Origin: an uncultured Prosthecobacter sp.
GTDB taxonomy: Bacteria; Verrucomicrobiota; Verrucomicrobiia; Verrucomicrobiales; Verrucomicrobiaceae
DNA: 8,930 nucleotides
Assembly: GCA_937941745.1 (NCBI GenBank)
Contig: CALDGV010000199.1
Coordinates: 1-8,930 of the forward strand
Direction: 5' to 3'
Below, piece by piece: positions 1-6,960 of the stretch (the first letter of the stretch is position 1; every line of letters starts with the position of its first letter). The notes below the pieces were generated by a model, which did no database searches, was not told the DNA's origin, and saw only the letters and a program-made list of their open reading frames with translations. A program made the position numbers and the translations under genes.

Positions 1-1019
1 CCTCGTGCCAGGGCGTGAAGGACTTCCGCAAGATCCTGGAGGACAAGACGGTGGATGCAGTCTTTGTCGCCACGCCAAACTTCTGGCACACGCCGATGGC
101 CTTGCTGGCCCTCCAGGCCGGCAAGCATGTGTATGTTGAAAAACCTGGCAGTCAGAATCCGGGCGAGGCTGAGGCGCTGGTGAGTGCCATGCAGAAGTCA
201 GGCAAGCTGGTGCAGATGGGCAATCAGCGCCGCACCTGGATGAAGGAGGCCATTGCGGCCCTGCACGATGGAGCCATCGGCACCGTGCGCTTTGGCCGAG
301 CTCAGTACTACAACACACGCAAGGCGGTCGGCCAGCTGGCCCTGCCGCCCTCTGTGGACCTCGACTGGAACCTCTGGCAGGGTCCGGTGCCAGACGATGC
401 CAGGCACGACATGAAGAAGTTCGCCCACTATGACTGGCACTGGCTCTGGCACTGGGGCAACGGTGAACTCGGGAACAACGGCATCCATTCCCTGGACATC
501 CTCCGCTGGGGGCTGAAGGGCGAATACCCCCTCAAAGTCACCTACAACGGCGGACGCTATTTCTACCAGGATGAGCAGGAGACGCCTGACACCGGCACTG
601 CGGTCTATGACTTCGGCCATGCAGGCTGCGAGTGGATCCAAAGCTCCTGCCATCCGCGCGCTGCCGAGAAGCCCCTCGGCGAGGTCATGTTCTATGGCGA
701 CAACGGCACCATGGCGATCGCCCGCGACTCCTGGACCATCTACGATCCGAAGGGCAAGGAAATGAGCAAAGGCAAGGCCGCAGGAGGAGGTGACCCTGCT
801 CATTTCGGCAACTTCCTGGATGCCATCCGCGGCAAGGCCCAGCTCAACAGCCCCATCGATGAGGGGCAGAAGAGCACCATGATGTGCCACCTGGGCAACA
901 TCGCCTACCGCACCAATACCGTCGTGCGCTGCGACCCGAAGACAGGCAGGTTGATCGACAATCCTGAAGGTGAGAAGCTCTGGAAGCGTGCCGCCTACCG
1001 CGAAGGCTGGGGCATCTGA
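1..1019 (+). CDS. Gfo/Idh/MocA family oxidoreductase, 5'-truncated by window edge
   Basis: This is a probable NAD(P)-dependent sugar or inositol-type dehydrogenase/oxidoreductase. The frame is open to the first bases of the window (S-C-Q-G before the GTG at 15). That GTG is therefore internal, and the N-terminus with the Rossmann GxGxxG loop and any Tat leader lies upstream. Counting from the GTG, the family's nucleotide-binding half ends with VDAVFVATPNFWH (13-25) and the hallmark EKP (42-44). The C-terminal half has NQRR (70-73), a Trp/His-rich stretch (about 133-148) and GNNGIHSLDILRW (153-165), where H158 is the likely catalytic histidine. This Trp-rich version is typical of the many secreted paralogues in Planctomycetota and Verrucomicrobiota, which often carry a Tat leader; a leader cannot be checked here. 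The TGA at 1017-1019 is followed after 18 bases by a strong terminator. The substrate cannot be told from sequence. Family assignment is secure. Confidence 0.93.
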   Translation, partial: SCQGVKDFRKILEDKTVDAVFVATPNFWHTPMALLALQAGKHVYVEKPGSQNPGEAEALVSAMQKSGKLVQMGNQRRTWMKEAIAALHDGAIGTVRFGRAQYYNTRKAVGQLALPPSVDLDWNLWQGPVPDDARHDMKKFAHYDWHWLWHWGNGELGNNGIHSLDILRWGLKGEYPLKVTYNGGRYFYQDEQETPDTGTAVYDFGHAGCEWIQSSCHPRAAEKPLGEVMFYGDNGTMAIARDSWTIYDPKGKEMSKGKAAGGGDPAHFGNFLDAIRGKAQLNSPIDEGQKSTMMCHLGNIAYRTNTVVRCDPKTGRLIDNPEGEKLWKRAAYREGWGI

Positions 1020-1037
1020 TCCTCGCTTGGAAACAGA

Positions 1038-1069
1038 AAAAGGCCCGGAGTGAAAGCTCCGGGCCTTTT
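1038..1069. terminator. Bidirectional intrinsic terminator between convergent genes
   Basis: A perfect 13-base inverted repeat pairs AAAAGGCCCGGAG (1038-1050) with CTCCGGGCCTTTT (1057-1069) around a 6-base loop (1051-1056). The plus strand continues TTTTGCTTTT after the stem. The minus strand reads TTTTTCTGTTT at its 3' side. It begins 19 bases after the stop of the oxidoreductase and 28 bases beyond the stop of the PQQ-like protein, so it probably ends both transcripts. Confidence 0.88.
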
Positions 1070-1096
1070 GCTTTTCAGAACTTCATCAACCCAGGT

Positions 1097-2377
1097 TCAC
1101 TGGATCTCCAGACAGACACCTTCCTTGGTGCTGCGCGCAAAGAGGTGGTTGTAAGCCAGCACGGGGTAGCTCCAGACCTTGCCTTCCAGCACGTCGTCGC
1201 GCTTCAGTTCGGTGTATTTGTCGGGCTTGGCCTCGGCCACCACGACCTCGCCTTTGTCGCTGAGGGCGATGACCTTGTCGCCGCTGAGAATGACCTGTCC
1301 TGGGCCGAAGCCGCCTTCTTTCCACATGTCCTTGCCGGTCTTGATGTCCACGCAGGCGAGCGGGCCGGAGCCGTATTCTTTGAAGCTGAACATGCCGTAG
1401 AGGTAGCCATCCTTCACCACTGGCGTGCTCCAGTGGTTGAAGCACTCGTTCTCACGACGCCAGATCTGCTCGGCGCTCAGACCGCTGCCGCTCTTGCTGA
1501 TCTTGAAGGCGCCCGCGCCCACGCCGTAGCCTGCAGAGCAGTAGACGATGTCTTCATAGACCACCGGGCTCGCCGCAGTGGAAACTTTGAAGGGGAAGGG
1601 AGCGCGCCAGAGCACCTTGCCGTTCTCCGGAGTCACGGCCACGAGGCCGGTCTGGGTGAAGAAGATGCACTGATGAACGCCGTGAATGTCGGCAATCACC
1701 GGCGTGGCATGGGTCATCTTGTCATCTTCACCCTTCCACAGGACCTTGCCTGTGTTCTTGTCCAGACCGAGCAGCGCCTGTCCGGCACCACCGCCACACA
1801 TCATGAGCACATTACCGTCAATCACGGGGGAGGCGGCGTTCTGCCACTTGATCTGCACGCCGGCGTTTTCCTTCATCACGTCGTGGCTCCACACGGTTTT
1901 GCCAGTGGCGGCATCAAAGCAGAACACGCCGAGGTTGGCATCGATGGCATAGACCTTGCCGCCATCCACCACCGGCGAAGAGCGGGGTCCGTCACCACCC
2001 TTGTTGTCGTTGGTGCCGGCATCACCGCCGCCATCATACTTGCCGATGACCGTCAGAGGCTGCTTCCAGAGTTCCTTGCCGGTCTTGGCGTCCAGGCAGA
2101 CAATCACTTCACCCACGTTGCCGTCGGTCTCACCCGTGATGATGGTGTAGGCCTTGGCGCCCGCCACGGCGAAGGAGCTGAAGCCGGCAGGCGTCTCAGC
2201 CGTCCAGAGCTTCTTGATCTTGGCGCTCTTCCAGTTGCTCACATTGAGCACAGGCGCCGTGCCGTCGTTGTTCGGGCCACGGAACTTCGCCCATTCAGCG
2301 GGCGCGGCGGATTGAGCAGAAAGACTGGCCGCTGCGAGCAGCGAGCCACCGGCGAAGAGGAGCGAGGAACGGATCAT
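1097..2377 (-). CDS. Secreted PQQ-like beta-propeller repeat protein
   Basis: A 426-residue exported protein predicted to fold as a beta-propeller of the PQQ/quinoprotein dehydrogenase-like type. The chosen ATG (2375-2377) opens a clear signal peptide, MIRSSLLFAGGSLLAAASLS followed by AQSAA. An ORF start at 2476 would add 33 cysteine-containing residues with no leader character ahead of that signal, so I reject it. After the leader comes FRGPNNDG (32-39), a usual opening in this family. Blade motifs of the form D-x-x-T/N-G-K-x-x-W occur at 95-104, 154-163, 205-214, 248-257 and 343-352, and further blades are degenerate. I see no quinoprotein active-site signature, so this is more likely a structural or binding propeller than a PQQ enzyme. 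It follows the DUF1501 gene on the same strand after 101 bases and may share its transcript or have its own promoter. No Shine-Dalgarno is visible upstream of the start. Confidence 0.9.
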   Translation of the reverse strand: MIRSSLLFAGGSLLAAASLSAQSAAPAEWAKFRGPNNDGTAPVLNVSNWKSAKIKKLWTAETPAGFSSFAVAGAKAYTIITGETDGNVGEVIVCLDAKTGKELWKQPLTVIGKYDGGGDAGTNDNKGGDGPRSSPVVDGGKVYAIDANLGVFCFDAATGKTVWSHDVMKENAGVQIKWQNAASPVIDGNVLMMCGGGAGQALLGLDKNTGKVLWKGEDDKMTHATPVIADIHGVHQCIFFTQTGLVAVTPENGKVLWRAPFPFKVSTAASPVVYEDIVYCSAGYGVGAGAFKISKSGSGLSAEQIWRRENECFNHWSTPVVKDGYLYGMFSFKEYGSGPLACVDIKTGKDMWKEGGFGPGQVILSGDKVIALSDKGEVVVAEAKPDKYTELKRDDVLEGKVWSYPVLAYNHLFARSTKEGVCLEIQ

Positions 2378-2478
2378 GGATGAATGAGGGGAGGGTGCGG
2401 TGCAAACGAGGCACGCAGCATCAGTCTTGCGTGGCTGCCACGTGGGGCAAACGAAACCTGGGATCAAAAGCTCCATCT
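2378..2478 (-). other. Short intergenic spacer with small inverted repeat
   Basis: This is the only sizeable gap inside the PSD1-DUF1501-propeller unit. It contains a compact inverted repeat CGTGGC-T-GCCACG (2430-2442). It also has two similar segments, GCAAACGAGGCA (2402-2413) and GCAAACGAAACC (2447-2458). No T-tract follows the repeat on the minus strand, so it does not look like a terminator. I cannot identify a convincing -35/-10 pair. It could be a regulator site, a processing hairpin or chance. Confidence 0.3.
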
Positions 2479-3810
2479 TCAGGCCAGCAGATCCTCGACG
2501 ATTCGGCCATGGACATCCGTCAGGCGGAAATCACGGCCCGCATGGCGGAAGGTGAGCTTCTCATGGTTCAACCCAAGCTGATGCAGGATGGTTGCATGCA
2601 GATCATGCACCTCCACCGGGTCTTCGACGGTGTATTTGCCGATGTCATCTGTGGCTCCATGGATGTGCCCCGGCTTGAAACCGCCCCCGGCCAGCCACAC
2701 GCTGAAGCAGTCGCGATGATGCCCTCGCCCGTTCTTGCCCTCTCGCCAGGGAGTGCGGCCGAATTCAGTGGCCCAGAGCACAATCGTGTCATCCAGCATG
2801 CCGCGCTGCTTCAAGTCGATGATCAGGGCGGCCGTAGGCTGATCCACATTGAGGGCAAGGTCAGCATGCTCCCGCATTTCTCCATGAGAATCCCAGTTGG
2901 GGCGCGAACCGGTGTCGATCAGCTCAATGAACCTCACGCCGCGCTCTGCAAGGCGGCGCGCCACTAGGCATTGCCAGCCAAAATCTGCTCCAGGACCTTT
3001 CCGCCTGCGGTCAAGGCCATAAAGCCGGCGGATGTGCTCCGGCTCCTGGCTGACATCAAAGGCTTCCGGAGCCGCCTTCTGCATTTGAAAGGCTGTCTCG
3101 AACGATTTGATGCGTGCTGCCAGCGCCGTGTCGTGGGACCGATCAGACAAATGCTTTTGGTTGAACCGTTGAACAAGCTCCAGCTCCAGCAGTTGAAGGT
3201 CCTTGGAGGCATCGGGTGCCTGCAAGTTCGCAATCGGCTTGTCGCCAGGAATGACGCGGGTTCCCTGATGCGCAGCAGGCAGGAAGTCGCTGGCATACAC
3301 CTGGGTGCCGCCATAGGGCAGGTGCGGGCAGATGACGACAAACGCCGGCAGATTGGCATTGAAGGTGCCCAGTCCGTAGCTCACCCAGGAGCCCATGCTG
3401 GGCCGCGCAAACGTCGGTGAACCGGTGTGCATGCCCAGCGTGGCCTCACTGTGGTCAAAGTGGGAGGCCTTCATGCTGCGAATGAGGCAGGTCTCATCCA
3501 TGACCCCGCGCAGATGAGGGAAAATGCCGCTCACCTCAATGCCGCAGCGCGGATTCCGTGCCGAGCCAAAAAGATTGCCCATGAGCTTGTCCTTGCCCGT
3601 GCCATCGCGTCCTTGGTGGATGGGTTTTGGATCAAAGGTGTCAATGTGCGAGACACCGCCGGTGGCATAAATCATGATCACCCGGCGGGCCTTCGCCTTC
3701 GCGTGCGGGCGGTGCGGCGAAAGTGCGTCATCCGCCGCCAGCAGCTCGGAGAGCAGCCCCGGTAGAAGCAGCGAGCTTTGGGCAAGGAGGGAACGGCGGT
3801 TCAGAGGCAT
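2479..3810 (-). CDS. DUF1501 family protein with Tat-like leader
   Basis: A 443-residue member of DUF1501 (Pfam PF07394), which is distantly related to the alkaline phosphatase/sulfatase fold. Its biochemical role is not established. It starts MPLNRRSLLAQSS: the twin arginines (5-6) followed by a hydrophobic run ending near LLAAD suggest Tat export after folding. Family motifs are present in order: GGVSHIDTFDPKP (51-63), NWDSHG (305-310), EFGRTP (349-354), GRGHH (361-365) and a His-rich C-terminus (401-435). The Asp/His/Glu residues in these motifs are candidate metal ligands by analogy to the superfamily. Length is normal and I see no break. The ATG follows the stop of the PSD1 gene by 4 bases, so the two are almost certainly co-transcribed. 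These families are regularly found as neighbours in Planctomycetota and Verrucomicrobiota. Only a weak GAAG lies upstream of the start. Confidence 0.95.
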   Translation of the reverse strand: MPLNRRSLLAQSSLLLPGLLSELLAADDALSPHRPHAKAKARRVIMIYATGGVSHIDTFDPKPIHQGRDGTGKDKLMGNLFGSARNPRCGIEVSGIFPHLRGVMDETCLIRSMKASHFDHSEATLGMHTGSPTFARPSMGSWVSYGLGTFNANLPAFVVICPHLPYGGTQVYASDFLPAAHQGTRVIPGDKPIANLQAPDASKDLQLLELELVQRFNQKHLSDRSHDTALAARIKSFETAFQMQKAAPEAFDVSQEPEHIRRLYGLDRRRKGPGADFGWQCLVARRLAERGVRFIELIDTGSRPNWDSHGEMREHADLALNVDQPTAALIIDLKQRGMLDDTIVLWATEFGRTPWREGKNGRGHHRDCFSVWLAGGGFKPGHIHGATDDIGKYTVEDPVEVHDLHATILHQLGLNHEKLTFRHAGRDFRLTDVHGRIVEDLLA

Positions 3811-3814
3811 GACT

Positions 3815-6178
3815 TCAATCCAGATACAAAAACTCGTTCAGCCTGAAAAGGCTGCGCGCCACACTGGCCCAGGCAGCCGATTCACCTTTGACGCGGCTGC
3901 GCACCGTTTGCAGATGCTTGAGCAAGAGCGCTCGTTCTTCAGAACTTGGTGAACGGCCCAGAGCCAGTTGGAAGGCTTGATCCAGGCGATGATCGTCGTC
4001 CATGCTGCTTTGAAGGAGACGCTGGGCAAAGTGCCCTGCCTGCTCATGCAGAAACTCATCGTTCACGAAGTAAAGCGCCTGCAGTGGAGTGACCGAACTG
4101 TCGCGCACGGCAGTGCAGACATTCGGGTCTGGGCCGTCAAAGGCCTGCATGTAAGGCTTGGCCGTGAGGCGCTTGGCCAGCTGGTAGAGGCTGCGTTTGT
4201 TCGTCGGGTAGTCGTCCTTGAAAGGATGGTGCTGCGTGTACCCCCAGTCCTTCATCGGCGGAAAAGGAAAAGGCTTGTCCTGTGGCGTAGGATCAAGTCT
4301 GCCGCTGAGCAGCAGCAGTGTGTCGCGCAGCGATTCCGCATCCAGACGCAGGCGGTTGAACTTCCAGTAATACATGTTCGCCGGATCGCTGGCCAGGTTG
4401 TCCGGCTCGTCTGCAGAAGCCATCTGGTAGGTTCGCGAGCTGACGATGCGGCGATGCAGATGCTTCAACGACCAGCCATGCCGCATGAAATCCACCGCCA
4501 GCCAGTCGAGCAGCTCCGGATGGGTGGGCTTTTCACCGCGCAGACCGAAATCGCTCGTGCTCGGCACAAGGCCCCGTCCGAAATGCCGCTGCCAGACACG
4601 GTTCACGATGACTCGCGCCGTCAGGGGATTCTTGGGGTCGGTGATCCACTGGGCGAGTTCGAGACGACCGCTGGATTTCTGGGACTCCGCAGGCAGAAGC
4701 TGGCCGCCCAGGATGTCGAGAAACTTGCGCGGAACCTCAGCGCCGGGGCGGTCGGGTTCGCCTTTGAGCTGAATGCGGGCATTCACGGGCTTCGCATCGC
4801 ACACGGCATAGGCAGTGGGCATCACGGGCAGCTTTTTGAGATGCTCCGCCAGTTTTTCACCCGCCCTGCGGGCTCGGAGCAGCATGGCATCCAGTTCGTC
4901 CTTCATCTGCCGCTGTTCATCAAGGCCCGCGCTCCTCTCGCGAATCACATTGTCCCGCGCCTTCGCTTCACACTCGGCGAGCAGCCTCTCCAGCTCCGCC
5001 TCCAACGCAGCGGTTTCCCTCTCGAATGGACGCCACTTTTCTGCTGCCTCATGCTCTGAAATGAGCGGCACGAAATCATGCTGCACCTTGAAAAGCTCCA
5101 GGCCTGGCTGTGGATACCTCGTGCTCGCAAAAATGCCATAGAGCCCGTAATAGTCTCTCATGGTCACCGGATCGAACTTGTGATCGTGGCAACGTGCACA
5201 GCTCAGCGTGAGGCCCATCACGGTCCGGCCGAGATTATCGATCGTGTCCTCAATCGTCAGATGCCAGGGATAACGCTCCACCAGCGAACCAAAGCGACGC
5301 GCCATGGCCAGGTAGCCCGTGGCAATGACCTGACGGTTGCGTTCCGTCTGGTCGATGGCCGGAAGCAGATCCCCTGCGATCTGCTCCGTCAGAAAGCGGT
5401 CATAAGGAACATCCTGGCTCAAGGCTTCGACCAGGTAGTTTCGATACAGGTAGGCCTGTGGGACTGGATAATCAGAATTGTCTCCCGCCGTGTCTGCATA
5501 GCGCACCCAATCCATCCAGTGCCGTGCCCAGCGCTCGCCGTAGGCCCTGCTTGCAAGCAGGGTTTCAACCTGTGAATGAAAGTCCAGGCTCTCTGACTCT
5601 AAATTAGCTGGAGGCAGACCCGTCAGATCATACGACAACCGACGCCTCAGTGCGTGTGGCTCTGCGTCAGGCGCAGGAGAAAGGCCCGCTGCCTCACGCT
5701 TGGCCTGGATGAAATGGTCGATGGGATTGCGCGGCCACGACTTGTCTTTCACATCGGGGATTTGAGGCTCATGAATCGGCTGAAAAGCCCAGTGCTTCGT
5801 CCCAACCTTCGAGTCTGCCACGGGCAAGGCCTCTTCCGGCCATGGCGCACCTGATTCAATCCATCGGCGCAGGAGTCCAATCTCCGCCTGGCCGAGTCGG
5901 GAACCCTTGGGAGGCATTTGGTCGTCTTTGTGAGTGGAGGTGACACGCCTGAAGAGTTCGCTCTGCATCGGCAGTCCCGGCACAATGGCGCGGTGGCCCG
6001 AGTCCGCCTGGGCAAACACAGCTGCCCTTTGATCATACCTTAAGCCACCATTCTGCTTTTCGGGGCCATGGCACTTCAGGCAATGTGCTTCCAGAATCGG
6101 CCGGATGTCGCGTGCAAAATCAGGTGCTTCCGCACCCAGCAGCGGCAGCGACATCAGCCATGGCAGCCAGCGGTGCAT
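3815..6178 (-). CDS. PSCyt1/DUF1549/DUF1553 (PSD1) domain protein with haem-binding motifs
   Basis: A 787-residue exported protein of the planctomycete-type cytochrome C family. A short leader (about 1-16, ending LLGA) precedes PSCyt1 (PF07635), with haem motif CLKCH at 33-37 and a likely axial Met in DQMPPKG (M88). DUF1549 (PF07583) spans about 150-360, with PIDHFI (152-157), YDLTGLPP (183-190) and a second CxxCH, CARCH (327-331), in a segment conserved in this family. A charged, Glu/Arg-rich, probably coiled-coil linker covers about 375-450. DUF1553 (PF07587) spans about 500-765, with NPLTARVIVNRVW (517-529), FGRGLVPSTSDFG (533-545) and FDGPDPNVC (680-688). I chose the ATG at 6176-6178, which overlaps the regulator's TGA by one base (TGATG). 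The in-frame TTG at 6179-6181 is less likely. Covalent haem would require periplasmic assembly. The reaction is unknown; a redox step in breakdown of polysaccharide or another polymer is often suggested from context only. Confidence 0.95.
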   Translation of the reverse strand: MHRWLPWLMSLPLLGAEAPDFARDIRPILEAHCLKCHGPEKQNGGLRYDQRAAVFAQADSGHRAIVPGLPMQSELFRRVTSTHKDDQMPPKGSRLGQAEIGLLRRWIESGAPWPEEALPVADSKVGTKHWAFQPIHEPQIPDVKDKSWPRNPIDHFIQAKREAAGLSPAPDAEPHALRRRLSYDLTGLPPANLESESLDFHSQVETLLASRAYGERWARHWMDWVRYADTAGDNSDYPVPQAYLYRNYLVEALSQDVPYDRFLTEQIAGDLLPAIDQTERNRQVIATGYLAMARRFGSLVERYPWHLTIEDTIDNLGRTVMGLTLSCARCHDHKFDPVTMRDYYGLYGIFASTRYPQPGLELFKVQHDFVPLISEHEAAEKWRPFERETAALEAELERLLAECEAKARDNVIRERSAGLDEQRQMKDELDAMLLRARRAGEKLAEHLKKLPVMPTAYAVCDAKPVNARIQLKGEPDRPGAEVPRKFLDILGGQLLPAESQKSSGRLELAQWITDPKNPLTARVIVNRVWQRHFGRGLVPSTSDFGLRGEKPTHPELLDWLAVDFMRHGWSLKHLHRRIVSSRTYQMASADEPDNLASDPANMYYWKFNRLRLDAESLRDTLLLLSGRLDPTPQDKPFPFPPMKDWGYTQHHPFKDDYPTNKRSLYQLAKRLTAKPYMQAFDGPDPNVCTAVRDSSVTPLQALYFVNDEFLHEQAGHFAQRLLQSSMDDDHRLDQAFQLALGRSPSSEERALLLKHLQTVRSRVKGESAAWASVARSLFRLNEFLYLD

Positions 6179-6840
6179 CAATGGAAAAACCGTTCTGGGT
6201 TCAAAATGCGGCGCTTTCCTGCCTCGAGATGTGTCACCATGAGCCCTGCTGCCTTTTCTCCGTCGCCGCTGATCACGGCACTGATGATGGCTTCGTGCTC
6301 CAGGATGCTTTCTAAAGGTCGGCGGCGGTCTGAATCCGTCACACGCAGGATGACCTGGTGAATTTTGTCACGCAGACGCTCCATCGTGGCCGTGATCTCA
6401 CGATTCCTGAGAAAGGAGGCCATCAGGAAGTGCATCTGCTCATCCAGAAGCATCAGTCTGGCGAGATCACCCTGCTTCAGCGCGGCTTTCTGGGCCTTCA
6501 GATTGTCCTGCAGCTCACGCTGCTGTTCGGCACTGAGCTTGCCTGCGACTTTTCTTACCACCCAGCACTCGATCGCTTCCCGAAGCTCATAATGATCAAC
6601 AATGTCCTCAACGCTCATGCCGCGTACCACAATGCCCTGCTGCGCTGAAATCGTGACAAACCCTTCTGATTCCAACCGCTCGAGTGCCACATGCACCGGC
6701 GTCTTGCTCATCTCCAACTGCTGTGCGAGCTGCCGTTCAGAAAGAAACGTTCCTGGAGGAAACTCACCGCTGACAATCAGCCGTCGCAGCTCGGCATAAG
6801 CACGCGATTGCAGACGTGAGGGCGCGATCTTGGAAACCAT
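6178..6840 (-). CDS. GntR-type transcriptional regulator, FCD (FadR C-terminal) subfamily
   Basis: A 220-residue DNA-binding repressor or activator. The winged helix-turn-helix lies at about 9-72, with the GntR signature PPGTFLSERQLAQQL (28-42) and MSKTPVHVALERLESEGFV (44-62). The all-helical FCD ligand domain lies at about 80-212. Likely metal-site residues are D133 and H137 (LDEQMHF), H182 (EHEAIISA) and H204 (THLEAG), the Asp/three-His set typical of metal-dependent FCD domains that bind small organic acids. The frame extends upstream to a GTG at 6936, with another ATG at 6873. I prefer the ATG at 6840 because the extra N-terminus has no domain character and covers the palindromes proposed as operators; the start remains uncertain. 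The gene heads the PSD1/DUF1501 unit and is fused to it by a TGATG overlap, so it probably controls that unit and itself. The effector is unknown. Confidence 0.92.
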   Translation of the reverse strand: MVSKIAPSRLQSRAYAELRRLIVSGEFPPGTFLSERQLAQQLEMSKTPVHVALERLESEGFVTISAQQGIVVRGMSVEDIVDHYELREAIECWVVRKVAGKLSAEQQRELQDNLKAQKAALKQGDLARLMLLDEQMHFLMASFLRNREITATMERLRDKIHQVILRVTDSDRRRPLESILEHEAIISAVISGDGEKAAGLMVTHLEAGKRRILNPERFFH

Positions 6841-6868
6841 CGTTTTCGAGGCTGAAGTAGGCGGAGCA

Positions 6869-6876
6869 GGCATGCC
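6869..6876. promoter_or_regulatory. Candidate operator half of leader palindrome pair (GGCATGCC)
   Basis: GGCATGCC is a perfect 8-base palindrome 28 bases upstream of the preferred regulator start. It extends to GGCATGCCAG, matching GGTATGCCAG at 6908-6917 in nine of ten bases and in the same orientation, 39 bases away. Paired similar sites ahead of a GntR gene suggest autoregulation. This is inference from position and symmetry only. The ATG inside it (6871-6873, minus strand) is an alternative regulator start. Confidence 0.3.
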
Positions 6877-6905
6877 AGCCAAACGCCTCGCCAATTGGAA
6901 TCTTG

Positions 6906-6917
6906 CTGGTATGCCAG
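6906..6917. promoter_or_regulatory. Candidate FCD-regulator operator (CTGGTATGCCAG)
   Basis: CTGGTATGCCAG is a 12-base inverted repeat symmetric at 10 of 12 positions, in the gap between the methyltransferase-like gene and the regulator. Operators of FCD-type GntR proteins commonly have a TGGT-x-ACCA-like dyad, and GGTATGCC resembles that form. With the related site at 6869-6876 it is the best candidate for binding by the adjacent regulator. I could not recognise a reliable promoter around it. Confidence 0.38.
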
Positions 6918-6960
6918 TGGAATTTCGATGGAGCACCTCCTACGATGCTCACGCTGGAAA

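Noticed and set aside
198..890. 230-codon minus-strand open frame opposite the oxidoreductase
   Set aside because: Shadow of a gene with clear EKP and GNNGIHS motifs; no recognisable domain.
1145..2383. 412-codon plus-strand open frame opposite the beta-propeller gene
   Set aside because: It is an exact antisense shadow with His/Ala/Gly/Val-rich, low-information protein. The minus-strand frame has a signal peptide and clear propeller repeats.
2378..2476. N-terminal extension of the beta-propeller to an ATG at 2476
   Set aside because: The 33 extra residues would bury a good signal peptide internally and show no family character.
3968..5059. 363-codon plus-strand open frame opposite the PSD1 gene
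   Set aside because: Antisense to conserved DUF1553 and linker sequence. No domain or leader is recognisable, and codon bias of GC-rich DNA explains the open frame.
6934..6940. GGAGGTG (minus strand) as a Shine-Dalgarno for the regulator
   Set aside because: No start codon lies 5 to 10 bases downstream. The only nearby start, GTG at 6934-6936, is part of the motif itself.
6931..6950. GAGCA/TGCTC hairpin as terminator of the methyltransferase operon
   Set aside because: A 5-base stem with a 10-base loop and no T-tract after it on the minus strand is too weak to call.
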